DNA of 64,000 nt from Dactylosporangium aurantiacum (lineage in GTDB: Bacteria; Actinomycetota; Actinomycetes; Mycobacteriales; Micromonosporaceae). A program made the position numbers and the translations under genes. Shown here piece after piece: positions 25,199-33,495 of this stretch; the first letter of the stretch is position 1, and every line of letters begins with the position of its first letter. The DNA lies in the NCBI RefSeq assembly GCF_000716715.1, contig NZ_JNYJ01000018.1, positions 1-64,000 of the forward strand, given 5' to 3'. The notes under the pieces are model-generated. The model searched no databases, had not been told where the DNA came from, and saw only the letters and a list, made by a program, of their open reading frames with translations.

Positions 25199-26170
25199 AT
25201 GACGAGTCGGTCTCGTGGAACGCCGGTGCGCCGCATCGGCATCCTCGTCCACGACAACGTCACGATGCTCGACGTGGCCGGACCGGCGGATGTGTTCGGT
25301 CACGCCAACGCCTTCGGGGCGAACTATCGGACCGTGCTGATCTCGGTGGACGGCTGTGACGCGACGGCGTCGAACGGGCTCGGCCTGCGAGCCGGCGTGG
25401 CCTTCGCAGACGCGGGCCCGCTCGACACCGTGATCGTCCCCGGCGCCTACGGCATGGTGGACCGGCCACTGCCCGCGTCCCTGGTCGACGCCGTCGCGAC
25501 GCTCACGGCGAGCGCGCGGCGTACGACCTCGGTCTGTACGGGCTCGTTCCTGCTGGCACAGGTCGGTCTGCTCGACGGCCGCAACGCCACCACGCACTGG
25601 GGCCAGACGCAGCGGTTCCGTGCCGCATACCCGCGGGTCAAGGTCCAGGACGACGTGCTGTTCGTGCGGGACGGCTCGATCATCACGGCCGCCGGCCTCG
25701 GATCCGGCATGGATCTCGCGCTCACCTTGGTGGAGGACGACCACGGACCGGCCATGGCCCGCGACGTCGCGCGCCAGATGCTGATCTTCATGCAGCGGCC
25801 GGGCGGACTGTCACAGTTCTCCGCCCGGTCCCGGGCGTCAGTGCCGGCAGACCGGACACTGCGCGTCCTGCTCGACACCATCGCCGCCGACCCCGCGGCC
25901 CGGTATTCGCTCGCCGAGATGGCCCGCGTCGCGAGCGTCAGCACCCGCCAGCTCGCCCGGCTGTTCCACGAAGAGCTCCGCACGACCCCCACGCGCTACG
26001 TCGAGAGCGTCCGCATCGAAGCCGCGCAGGCCTTCCTGCAGCACGGGCACACCGTCGCCATGGCGGCCAAGCTCAGCGGTTTCGGCAGCGCCGAGACGTT
26101 GCGGCGGGTCTTCGTGGCCCGGCTGGGCGTCAGCCCCTCCGGCTACGCCGGACGACTGCGGCGGACGTGA
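25199..26170 (+). CDS. GlxA-type AraC regulator (DJ-1/PfpI plus HTH)
   Basis: The 323-residue protein begins with a DJ-1/PfpI-like domain (RIGILVHDNVTMLDVAGPAD, then TTSVCTGSFLLAQVGLLDGR and ATTHWGQTQRF; its Cys is in the nucleophile-elbow position). The C-terminus is an AraC double HTH: YSLAEMARVASVSTRQLARL and GHTVAMAAKLSGFGSAETLR. This fusion is the GlxA family of ligand-responsive activators. The start may be GTG 25193 or ATG 25199. It could regulate the quinone oxidoreductase gene downstream, which runs in the same direction. Confidence 0.9.
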   Translation: MTSRSRGTPVRRIGILVHDNVTMLDVAGPADVFGHANAFGANYRTVLISVDGCDATASNGLGLRAGVAFADAGPLDTVIVPGAYGMVDRPLPASLVDAVATLTASARRTTSVCTGSFLLAQVGLLDGRNATTHWGQTQRFRAAYPRVKVQDDVLFVRDGSIITAAGLGSGMDLALTLVEDDHGPAMARDVARQMLIFMQRPGGLSQFSARSRASVPADRTLRVLLDTIAADPAARYSLAEMARVASVSTRQLARLFHEELRTTPTRYVESVRIEAAQAFLQHGHTVAMAAKLSGFGSAETLRRVFVARLGVSPSGYAGRLRRT

Positions 26171-26335
26171 CGGCCCGACACCGGTGACCCCGCTTGGGGG
26201 ACACCGCAGCGGGCAGGATCCGTGGGCTCCACGGCAGGCGGCGCACTTACCGCAGCACCCGGGTCGGCACACGCTTGGGATGCGCTGCGCCAGCAGCGAC
26301 CTGAGCGAGGAACGAGCGATCACCGAGGGGGATCC

Positions 26336-27367
26336 ATGAATGTCGCACCCAGCCACCCGGGCGACCGCCCGATGATGCACGCGCTGGTCGTGGATGAGGT
26401 CGGTGCCGACTTCACCCTGCGCAGGATCGCCCGGCCCGCGCCGGCCGAAGGCGAGGTCGTCGTCCGGATCGTGGCCAGTGGCGTCAATCCGCTCGACATC
26501 AAGATCCGGGCCGGCACGGCGGCACACGCCCGCGTCACCTTCCCCGCCGTGCTCGGCATCGACCTGGCCGGCGTCGTCACCGAGATCGGCGCCGGCGTGA
26601 CCGGCTTCGACATCGGCGACGAGGTCTACGGCATGGCCGGAGGGATCGGCGACCGGCAGGGCTCCCTGGCCGAGTACTCCGCCGTCGACGCCGACCTGCT
26701 CGCACCGAAGCCCGCCCGGCTGAGCATGGCCGAAGCTGCGGCCTTGCCGCTGGCGGTCATCACGGCCTGGGAGGGCCTCGTCGACCGTGCGAACGTCCAC
26801 GACCGGCAACTGGTCCTGGTCCACGGCGGCGCGGGCGGCGTTGGGCACGTCGCCATCCAGATCGCCCTGGCCCGCGGCGCCACCGTCTTCGCCACCGGCA
26901 CCGGTGCGAGCCTCGACGTCATCCGCCGCCTCGGCGCCGAACCGATCGACTACCGCGCCACGAGCGTGGCGGACTACGTCGCGGCGGCCACCGGCGGCCG
27001 GGGATTCGACGTCATCTTCGACACCGTCGGGGGGCGCACGCTCGACGATTCCTTCGCCGCCGTCCGGCACTACACCGGGCACGTGGTCAGCGTCCTCGGC
27101 TGGGGCTCGCACAGCCTGGCACCGCTGAGCTTCCGCGGCGCCACCTACTCCGGCGTCTTCACGCTGATACCGATCCTCACCGGCACCGGGCGGGCACACC
27201 ACGGCGAGATCCTGGGCGAGGCGGCCCGCCTGGTCGACACCGGAAAGCTCACCCCCATCCTCGATCCCGGCACCTACGACATGAGCACCGTCGCCCTCGC
27301 CCACCAGGCGGTAGAGAGCGGAACGGCCCGGGGCAAAGTCGTCGTCGACATCGGCACCGCGCACTGA
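26336..27367 (+). CDS. Zn-independent MDR-family quinone oxidoreductase
   Basis: The 343-residue protein belongs to the medium-chain dehydrogenase/QOR group. An N-terminal GroES-like domain has VVRIVASGVNPLDIKIRAGT and LGIDLAGVVTEIGAGV. The Rossmann motif is VLVHGGAGGVGHVAIQIALA, followed by GAEPIDYRATSVADYV. Structural zinc cysteines are absent, as in NADPH:quinone reductases. ATG 26336 has GAGGGGG upstream; a later ATG before HALVVDEVG is possible. It likely reduces quinones or enones, with regulation by the upstream GlxA-like protein as an inference. Confidence 0.88.
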   Translation: MNVAPSHPGDRPMMHALVVDEVGADFTLRRIARPAPAEGEVVVRIVASGVNPLDIKIRAGTAAHARVTFPAVLGIDLAGVVTEIGAGVTGFDIGDEVYGMAGGIGDRQGSLAEYSAVDADLLAPKPARLSMAEAAALPLAVITAWEGLVDRANVHDRQLVLVHGGAGGVGHVAIQIALARGATVFATGTGASLDVIRRLGAEPIDYRATSVADYVAAATGGRGFDVIFDTVGGRTLDDSFAAVRHYTGHVVSVLGWGSHSLAPLSFRGATYSGVFTLIPILTGTGRAHHGEILGEAARLVDTGKLTPILDPGTYDMSTVALAHQAVESGTARGKVVVDIGTAH

Positions 27368-27534
27368 CCAGTTCCGATGGAAGCCGTGGCGTGTGGATGC
27401 GGCTGCTGGATCAAGGGCATGCCGTGCAGTAGGTCGTCGGTCGTCGGGAATGAGCTGGGCGATGGCAGCCGATGATGTCCGGGCTGATCTCGCGACCTCT
27501 TCTGGCCGTAGCCGTCGGGTTCACTGGTCGCCGG

Positions 27535-27822
27535 TCAAGTGTGCCGGCGCTTGCCGGCGATCATGTCGACGAGGGTGTCGGTGAGGTCTTCGGCGGAGAC
27601 GCCGCCCCACTTGGGGTCGGTGAGCTGGCCGCTGGCCGCCAGGCCGGCGATCCCGTTCGCGCTGCTGATGAGCAGGGCTGCGTATCGGCGGGCGTCCTGC
27701 TCGCCGACCAGGTCGGCGACGACGGTCAGGAACTCGGTTTGGCTGCGCTGGGCGGCACGGGCGAGTGCCGTGGGGTCGCCGGGTGGGTTGCTGAACATGA
27801 GCTGGTAAAGGTGTCGCTGCCG
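27535..27822 (-). pseudogene. TetR regulator, C-terminal remnant
   Basis: About 95 residues resemble the ligand-binding end of a WHG-type TetR protein: HLYQLMFSNPPGDPTALARA, then LLISSANGIAGLAASGQLTD and LTDTLVDMIAGKRR. The DNA-binding half is missing upstream, where the frame is Arg/Pro-rich. It therefore looks like a truncated regulator. Confidence 0.55.
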
Positions 27823-27868
27823 CGGACGCCGGGGACAGCTAACCCGGACGATCTCGGACAGGGGATGG

Positions 27869-28120
27869 GTGGGCCGACCGGATCCGGAGGGCGCCGCCGT
27901 CCTGAACAACCTGGTTGCGCGGCTGCGCCTGCGGAAGGCGTGGGCGGGTGACCCGTTCTACACGCTGATCACCAGGCGGGTCAGCGAGGTCAGTGACTGG
28001 CCCGGCACGTACAGCGTGAGCTTGTTCGCGGAGGACATCATCGGCATCCTGCACCAACTGGGCACCGGCGCGCAGGAAGGGGCCTGGCGTGCCGACGGTT
28101 TGCGGCACCAGGCACTCTGA
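27869..28120 (+). CDS. Possible N-terminal fragment of an XRE-type regulator
   Basis: An 83-codon frame has LVARLRLRKAWAGDPFYTLI followed by TRRVSEVSDWPG. This resembles the N-terminus of large actinobacterial XRE/NB-ARC regulators, which begin with an LR-KVWAGDPSYE-type segment (from memory). The later part (SVSLFAEDIIGILHQLGTGA) does not follow that pattern. The stop lies five bases before the next frame. No ribosome site precedes 27869, so the fragment may be degraded. Confidence 0.3.
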   Translation: MGRPDPEGAAVLNNLVARLRLRKAWAGDPFYTLITRRVSEVSDWPGTYSVSLFAEDIIGILHQLGTGAQEGAWRADGLRHQAL

Positions 28121-28125
28121 GGGTC

Positions 28126-28418
28126 GTGGGCGACACCTACATCCGTTTGATCCCGACCGATCCGGGCCGGCAGCCTGAGCCTGCGACAGCGGTGTCCGTC
28201 GCGGCTCATGTGGCAAGCCTGCTGTCAGGGCGGGCGACGCTGTCGAGCGGGTGGAAGTCACGTTCTATGGCCGGGTAACCCTGATCGACGCCGGCATGCG
28301 GTTCGAGATCAGTGCGGCGAATCCCACTCGAGCTCAGGACGAACTCGACGCGGACGAACTCGCACACGTGGCTGATCTCCCCGGCCACCCACTCGCGCAG
28401 GTCATCGCGCACGACTGA
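28126..28418 (+). pseudogene. Small gene split by a one-base frameshift
   Basis: From GTG 28126 the frame reads MGDTYIRLIPTDPGRQPEPA to HVASLLSG and would stop at 28269. From about 28233 another frame carries clear coding sequence: DAVERVEVTFYGRVTLIDAG, then MRFEISAANPTRAQDELDAD and LAHVADLPGHPLAQVIAHD to TGA 28416. One additional G in the GGG at 28232-28234 joins them into about 97 residues. The family is unknown. Real mutation and sequencing error are equally possible. Confidence 0.5.
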
Positions 28419-28585
28419 TGTACGCCGGTTCGCGATCGCATCCGTTGCACGCATGCACGGATCCGCCGCGGTGAGCGCGGTTGTTGCGGGCTGCGAGTGC
28501 TCCACTGGCGAGTTGCAGCGTGGGTCGAAGGCATCGCGAGCGACGTGGTACGGAGTCCGATCTGTATCAGGTAAAGTGCCCGGGC

Positions 28586-28939
28586 GTGAAGATCCGCACC
28601 GCGCTCATCGCCGGCAGCGCCGTCCTGGCCCTGCTCGTCCTGCCGGGCTGCGGCGGGCGCAACGTCGGGGTCATCCAAGGCTTCATCTTGCTCAGCAGCG
28701 AGTCCTCGCCGCTGAGTGGCGAGCGTGGCATCCCCGGCACGGTGACGGTCAGCCGCGACGGCAAGGATCTGGACCACAAGACGCTGGTGCTGCGGGGCCG
28801 CTACACGTTCAAGCTGTCGCCCGGCAAGTACCACCTGACGGCCAAGACTGCGCAGGCCGGCACCAGCTGTGTGGCCGAGGACATCAACCTCGACGGCGGC
28901 GAAACCCGCGAGGTCATCATGCATTGCTACACCAAGTAG
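28586..28939 (+). CDS. Lipoprotein of unknown function
   Basis: This 117-residue protein starts at GTG 28586 with a lipoprotein signal: VKIRTALIAGSAVLALLVLP followed by GCGG, so the lipobox is LPGC. The mature part is a small beta-rich domain (GTVTVSRDGKDLDHKTLVLR, then YTFKLSPGKYHLTAKTA) that resembles carboxypeptidase-regulatory-like or Ig-like repeats. It has two Cys (TSCVAED and HCYTK) that may pair. TAAAGT lies about nine bases upstream and no Shine-Dalgarno is present, so the start may be leaderless. It should be anchored on the outer face of the membrane. Confidence 0.75.
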   Translation: MKIRTALIAGSAVLALLVLPGCGGRNVGVIQGFILLSSESSPLSGERGIPGTVTVSRDGKDLDHKTLVLRGRYTFKLSPGKYHLTAKTAQAGTSCVAEDINLDGGETREVIMHCYTK

Positions 28940-29125
28940 GCCAACAGCGCTGCACGAGGTCGGGAGGGCCACCCACCCCGCCGGGCTACCGGAGGAAAGC
29001 GGGACGCCATCGGGCCAGAGACCCCCGACCGGCGGTCGGGTGGTCGTGGCTGTCCCTTCGGATGCCCGGATGCTCACCGCGACACTGTTCCTGAGTGGCG
29101 CAGCCGGGCCGTAGGATGCCGCGCT

Positions 29126-29825
29126 GTGCGCTTCTGCGCCACCGTCTTCCTGCCGCCGACGCCCCCGGCAGATGTCGAGGCTGCCGTCGCCGCGGCGCTC
29201 GCCCCGTACAACCGCGACGACTACACCCACGGCCCCTTCGACCCCTCGGCGACCTGGGACCATTGGCGGCCGGCCGGCGATGCGGCCGCGTTCCCCGCTG
29301 CTGCCGCGTGGCCTCGGCCGCCTGCGCCCCGGGCGGCGACGAGTCGCCTACGCGGCCCCCAAGGCGGCGATCGACTTCGCGGCGGTGCAGGACCGTGCCG
29401 TGCGGCACGCGGCCGGCGAGTTCGACGCGTGGGCCGCTCTGACCGCGGCCCACCCCGGCACCCGCCCCTTGTCGGACTTCGACGGCCAGGGCGACTGGCT
29501 GGCTCAGCCTGCGGTCCAGGCGGTCGCCACCGCGGCAGCGACCCAGCGCCACCCGTACTTCACGTTCCAGTTCCTGCTCGCCGATCCGGTCGTCACCCTC
29601 GCCGACGGCCGCGACGCCCATCTGGCCCAGGCTGCCGCCCACGCCCTGTCCACCTACGTCTGCATCACCCTGACCGGCGACTGGCTGAGCGAGGAGACCG
29701 GCGACCGCGGTGCCGACGAGCACGCTCTGGCGCTGAGCTCCTACCTCGAATCGGTCGCACCTGACACGCTCGTGGTCCGGGTGCGCTGTCACGCGCGAGC
29801 GGGGAAGACGCGCCCGGGCAAATGA
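29126..29825 (+). pseudogene. Hypothetical protein gene with a frameshift
   Basis: GTG 29126 follows TAGGAT by eight bases, a likely leaderless promoter. The first frame reads VRFCATVFLPPTPPADVEAA to DDYTHGPFDPSATWDHW. From about 29262 the sensible sequence is in the next frame: IGGR, then VAYAAPKAAIDFAAVQDRAV, WLAQPAVQAVATAAATQRHP and TGDWLSEETGDRGADEHALA to TGA 29823. WDxW...IGGR is a familiar motif of small actinobacterial or phage hypotheticals, which supports joining the two. A one-base insertion or two-base deletion is needed. Confidence 0.55.
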
Positions 29826-30053
29826 CCGGCACGTGCGCGCGAGGACCTCTGCGACAGACCCTCGGACGCGCCACCCTTGATCACCTGCGCGGACATACCG
29901 CTGATCTCGCGCCGTCGGGTCGTCGCAGCGAGCGACGCGCCCCACCGGCACCGTCGCTTGCTGCTTTGTGGATGAACGTGGCTGAAGTCCGAGATCTATT
30001 CTTTGGCGGTTCGAGCGGCTGCGAGTGGCTGCGAGTACTCACGGGGAGGGCCT

Positions 30054-30725
30054 GTGTCGGTGTGGGCGGGCGTACGGCAGCGGGTTGAGGCGTTACGGGC
30101 GCGTAGCGCGGACGGGCGGGTCTTCGGGGCATCCGCACACGGTTTCGTGCTGGAGCCGGCCCTGACCATGGATGAGCTTGCCGACCTGGAGGCGTACCTC
30201 GGCGTGGTGCTGCCGGAGGAGTACCGCTCGTTTCTCACCGAGGTCGGTGCGGGTGGTGCGGGTCCGACGTACGGTGTCTTCCCGGTCCGCCGCGAGCCGG
30301 CAGGCACCTGGCGCTGGCACGGCGACGGCGCGGACCTGACGAGGGTGCCGCTGCTCGCGACGCCGTTTCCGGTGCGGCGGATCAGTTCGGTCGTGCTCGC
30401 CGAGCTGCAGCAGAGCTGCCCCGATGAGGTGGACTTCGACGATGAGGTGGCGTTCGACGCCGCGATGCAGGCGTACGAGGAGCGCGTCGAGGCGCTGCTG
30501 TGGGACGACGCGTTGACGGCCGGCGCGATCTGTCTCGAGCATCTCGGTTGCGCTCAGCGCACGTGGCTCGTGGTGAGCGGGCCCGCTCGAGGGCAGATGT
30601 GGGATGACCCGCGGTCCGACGAGCTCGACCTGCGCCCGGTGCTCGGTCCGGGCGGGTCGACACCGGTGACGTTCGGGGCGTGGTACCTGCGGTGGCTCGA
30701 TGCCGCCGAACGTGCCACAGGCTGA
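30054..30725 (+). CDS. SMI1/KNR4-like (SUKH) protein
   Basis: The 223-residue protein shows the SUKH signature: LTMDELADLEAYLGVVLPEE, then YRSFLTEVGAGGAGPTYGVF. The later region has AGAICLEHLGCAQRTWLVVS and GTPVTFGAWYLRWLD-type ending (TFGAWYLRWLDAAERAT). GTG 30054 has GGGGAGGG five bases upstream. Proteins of this kind commonly give immunity to secreted nuclease or deaminase toxins, but no toxin is nearby. The possible MITE starts three bases after its stop. Confidence 0.8.
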   Translation: MSVWAGVRQRVEALRARSADGRVFGASAHGFVLEPALTMDELADLEAYLGVVLPEEYRSFLTEVGAGGAGPTYGVFPVRREPAGTWRWHGDGADLTRVPLLATPFPVRRISSVVLAELQQSCPDEVDFDDEVAFDAAMQAYEERVEALLWDDALTAGAICLEHLGCAQRTWLVVSGPARGQMWDDPRSDELDLRPVLGPGGSTPVTFGAWYLRWLDAAERATG

Positions 30726-30728
30726 CCG

Positions 30729-30958
30729 ACACTCAATCGTCATGATCGAGTCGGGGGCGCCACGGCAGCCCGGGTCTCCCACGTTGTCCGATCCCGCGAT
30801 CCGTGCGCTGGGGGAAGGGGCGGTTCAGCGGCGTGATGGCCCGGCGGCTGGCTGAACCGCGGTCGCGGAGCCGGGCCCACCGTCCGCTCTGGCCTGTGGA
30901 AGTTTCGTATCGATCGGCGCCTGTCCCTCGCAGGCATCGACACATGGCGATTGAGTGT
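30729..30958. mobile_element. Possible MITE or IS remnant with 16-bp terminal inverted repeats
   Basis: ACACTCAATCGTCATG (30729-30744) is mirrored by CATGGCGATTGAGTGT (30943-30958), with 15 of 16 bases complementary. The 230-base unit has no gene. A larger transposase frame is not present. No clear target-site duplication flanks it. It fills most of the gap between the SUKH gene and the CBM2 protein. Confidence 0.45.
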
Positions 30959-31063
30959 TGACGCGGTGGCAGGGCCGTTCCTAGGGTTCGGGTCAGCCGG
31001 CCTGAGGTGCTGTCGACCTCGGCGGACGCCGGTTCTCAGTCCTGCGTCGGAAGGATGAGCGTC

Positions 31064-32131
31064 ATGGCTGTCTCCGGGCGCTCCGCGGCCCTGGCCATCA
31101 TCGGGGGTGCGGCGAGCACGGCCGCGCTCGCGCTGCTGATGACACCGGCGATGGCCGGTGGCGCGCCGCCGCAGTCCGCCGCCCCGGCGGCCGCTCTGAC
31201 GGGCTCGTGCGGCGCCACCGCGCACATGGACTCGCAATGGTACGGCGGCGAGATCGTCACCGTCACGATCACCAACACGTCGGCGGCGGCCGCGACGAAG
31301 TGGGCCGCGACCTGGACGCTCGCGACCGGCCAGCAGGTCGTGTCGGCGTGGAACGCCACCGTCACCACGACCGGCGGCATCACCACCGCGGCCAACGCGT
31401 CCTACAACGGCGCGCTGGCGCCCGGCGCGTCGACGACCTTCGGCATGCAGCTGTCCGGCCCGGCCGTGGCTCCCACGCCCAGCTGCACCAACAACGCCCC
31501 CGGCACGTCCACCGACGCCGACGTCACGCTCACCGAGGCCGACACCGGCCGCACCCTCACGCTGCAGGTCGGGCAGACCGTCGCCGTGCACCTCGGATCG
31601 CAGTACCTGCCGCCCACGGCGGGCGGCACCAACCTCGTGCAGCTCTCGTCGGCCGGTGGCTACCCGAGCGGCCAGCCGGTCGCCGCCCTGTACCGCGCGG
31701 TGGTGCCAGGCCCGGTCGACATCACCACCCACACGGACGCCGCCTGCCTGCACGACCCGCTGCCGTGCGCCATCCCGATCGCGCTGTGGCAGGTGCACAT
31801 CAACGTGGCCGACGTGCCGTCCACCGGCCAGACCGTCACCCTCACCCAGATCGACAACACCCGCCTTCTGAGCCTGCACGTCGGCGACCTGCTCGTGGTG
31901 CAACTGCCCAGCATGTACCGGCCGCTGGAGCTGTCCAACCACGGCCTGCTGCTCCTGCGCGACACCACTGGTGGCTACCCCACCGGCCAGCCGCTTACCG
32001 CCCGCTACACAGCCGCGATCCAGGGCCGGACCGACTTGGGAACGGTCACCGACAGCGCCTGCATGCACCAGCCCACCCCGTGCCCGACACCGGCGGTCGC
32101 GTGGACCGTCCACCTCACGGTCACCGCCTGA
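31064..32131 (+). CDS. Secreted CBM2-like protein with two chagasin-like repeats
   Basis: The 355-residue protein has a signal peptide (SAALAIIGGAASTAALALLM, cleavage after TPAMA). A CBM2-like domain follows, residues about 45-140, with CGATAHMDSQWYGGEIVTVT and TKWAATWTLATGQQVVSAWN. Two homologous repeats of about 95 residues come next: VTLTEADTGRTLTLQVGQTV and VTLTQIDNTRLLSLHVGDLL, each ending in a Cys pair and WQVHINV or WTVHLTV. The repeats resemble chagasin/I42-type inhibitor domains in their first half, but the NPTTGY motif is replaced. GGAAGG is nine bases before ATG 31064. It may bind polysaccharide outside the cell. Confidence 0.75.
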   Translation: MAVSGRSAALAIIGGAASTAALALLMTPAMAGGAPPQSAAPAAALTGSCGATAHMDSQWYGGEIVTVTITNTSAAAATKWAATWTLATGQQVVSAWNATVTTTGGITTAANASYNGALAPGASTTFGMQLSGPAVAPTPSCTNNAPGTSTDADVTLTEADTGRTLTLQVGQTVAVHLGSQYLPPTAGGTNLVQLSSAGGYPSGQPVAALYRAVVPGPVDITTHTDAACLHDPLPCAIPIALWQVHINVADVPSTGQTVTLTQIDNTRLLSLHVGDLLVVQLPSMYRPLELSNHGLLLLRDTTGGYPTGQPLTARYTAAIQGRTDLGTVTDSACMHQPTPCPTPAVAWTVHLTVTA

Positions 32132-32136
32132 GCCTG

Positions 32137-32353
32137 CCGGGACATCTGGTCCAGCCGGTAGACCAGCGCGGTCACGGTGAGGTGGCGGCCTCGGCGAACC
32201 GAACCCTTCGTCGCTGCCGACCCGCACGAATCCGGTACGCTCCAGCACCCTCAGGAGCACGATGTTGTCGACGAGCGCGCTGCCGTGGATCGGCCGCACC
32301 TCCACCTCGTCGACCAGCGCGGCGAGGGTCACGGTGGTCACCCTGGCCCCCAC
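32137..32353 (-). pseudogene. GNAT acetyltransferase, C-terminal remnant
   Basis: The minus strand has VEVRPIHGSALVDNIVLLRV, then LERTGFVRVGSDEG, which matches the last motif of GNAT enzymes. After this the likely ending (VTALVYRLDQMSR) is in another frame. The acetyl-CoA-binding N-terminal half is missing. It is a truncated and frameshifted relic. Confidence 0.4.
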
Positions 32354-32461
32354 CAGTCGCTGGGGCTCCAGTAGGTGACCTCGGTCTCGCCGCCGTGCGA
32401 CGGGAACGCCGCCAACCTCGCCGGTTGCGCTACCACCCGGGGCGGGCGAGCCGGGTTGGGG

Positions 32462-32878
32462 TTATGGCGCGGACAGTTGCGCGACGATCGCGCCCGCGTC
32501 GAGCCAGACGTTCTCCCGGCTGATCGCGTCGCCGCGGAACTCGAACACGTGCAGCATGCGGAACATGACGGGTCGATCGCCGCCCGGTGCGCCCGCGAAC
32601 CCGTGCGGGAAGCGTCCGCGGGCGTTGTGCTCGATGACGCAGAAGTCGTCGCCGTACAGCGTGCGTACCGTGGCCATCTCCTCGTTCACGAACGCCGCCA
32701 TCAGCTGGTCGTAGAAGTTCTTCGCGGCCGCCTGGCCCGCGACCGGACCAGTGGGCCAGCCGACGACGTCGTGCTCGACATCGTCGGTGTACACCGCCAC
32801 CGCTCCCGCCGGGTCGTTGGCCATCTCGGCGGTGAGGTGCTGCTCGATCAGGCGGTCCATGTCTGAACGTGACGCCAT
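32462..32878 (-). CDS. SnoaL-like/NTF2-fold protein
   Basis: This 138-residue protein has the SnoaL-type cone: MDRLIEQHLTAEMANDPAGA, then VAVYTDDVEHDVVGWPTGPV, FYDQLMAAFVNEEMATVRTL and MFRMLHVFEFRGDAISRENV. The start at 32878 has GGAG six bases upstream. It is divergent from a MarR gene with two palindromes between them, so MarR probably controls both. The substrate is unknown; polyketide-cyclase-like or ester-modifying activity is possible. Confidence 0.85.
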   Translation of the reverse strand: MASRSDMDRLIEQHLTAEMANDPAGAVAVYTDDVEHDVVGWPTGPVAGQAAAKNFYDQLMAAFVNEEMATVRTLYGDDFCVIEHNARGRFPHGFAGAPGGDRPVMFRMLHVFEFRGDAISRENVWLDAGAIVAQLSAP

Positions 32879-32892
32879 GAGGATCTCCAAGG

Positions 32893-32912
32893 TAGTACGG
32901 TATACAGTACTA
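32893..32912. promoter_or_regulatory. MarR operator candidate 1
   Basis: TAGTAC (32893-32898) and GTACTA (32907-32912) are perfect 6-bp inverted arms with an 8-base spacer. It is just upstream of the SnoaL-like gene. Confidence 0.6.
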
Positions 32913-32916
32913 AAAA

Positions 32917-32934
32917 AGTACTGTCGAACGTACT
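32917..32934. promoter_or_regulatory. MarR operator candidate 2
   Basis: AGTAC (32917-32921) and GTACT (32930-32934) are inverted arms with the same 8-base spacer as site 1. It is 15 bases upstream of the MarR ATG. Shared core GTAC arms suggest two sites for one dimeric regulator. Confidence 0.6.
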
Positions 32935-32949
32935 ACACTGTCAAGCATC

Positions 32950-33390
32950 ATGAGTCCTACCGAGAACGAGCCACAGGTCGGCGCGCTGCTTCGGATCGCG
33001 TGGGAGGCGCTGCAGGCCGAGCTCTACCACGAGCTGCGGGCCGCGGGCTTCGACGACCTTCGTGAGGTCCACCGCCCGATGCTGCGCTACCCGCCCATCG
33101 ACGGCATGCGCCCGACCGACCTCGCCGCCCGCGTAAAGCTCAGCAAGCAGGCGACCAATGACCTGATCCGTGAGCTGGAGGGCATGGGCTACATCCGGTT
33201 GGAGCGCGATCAGGACGACGGCCGGGCGCGGATCATCCGCTACACCGAACGCGGCTGGCGGATGTACCGGGCCGGCAGCGATATCAGCCGCGCCATCGGT
33301 CAGCGGTGGGCCGCGAAGATCGGCAAGCGTCAGTACGAGCAGTTCCACGCGACGCTGCGCGCCATCGTCGACCTCACCGCCCAACCCTAG
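32950..33390 (+). CDS. MarR-family transcriptional regulator
   Basis: The 146-residue winged-helix protein has EVHRPMLRYPPIDGMRPTDL, then AARVKLSKQATNDLIRELEG and MGYIRLERDQDDGRARIIRY, the expected recognition helix and wing. It is divergent from the SnoaL-like gene. Two matching palindromes lie in the 70-base gap, consistent with joint repression. Ligand unknown. Confidence 0.88.
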   Translation: MSPTENEPQVGALLRIAWEALQAELYHELRAAGFDDLREVHRPMLRYPPIDGMRPTDLAARVKLSKQATNDLIRELEGMGYIRLERDQDDGRARIIRYTERGWRMYRAGSDISRAIGQRWAAKIGKRQYEQFHATLRAIVDLTAQP

Positions 33391-33495
33391 GCAGGTGGCG
33401 CGACCGCCGCGACCGATTGTGGTGCAGCGGTTCCGAAGTGTCGCACAACTCTGACAGACCGGGACCGCTACACCGAGATCGGCGGGAAACGGGGC

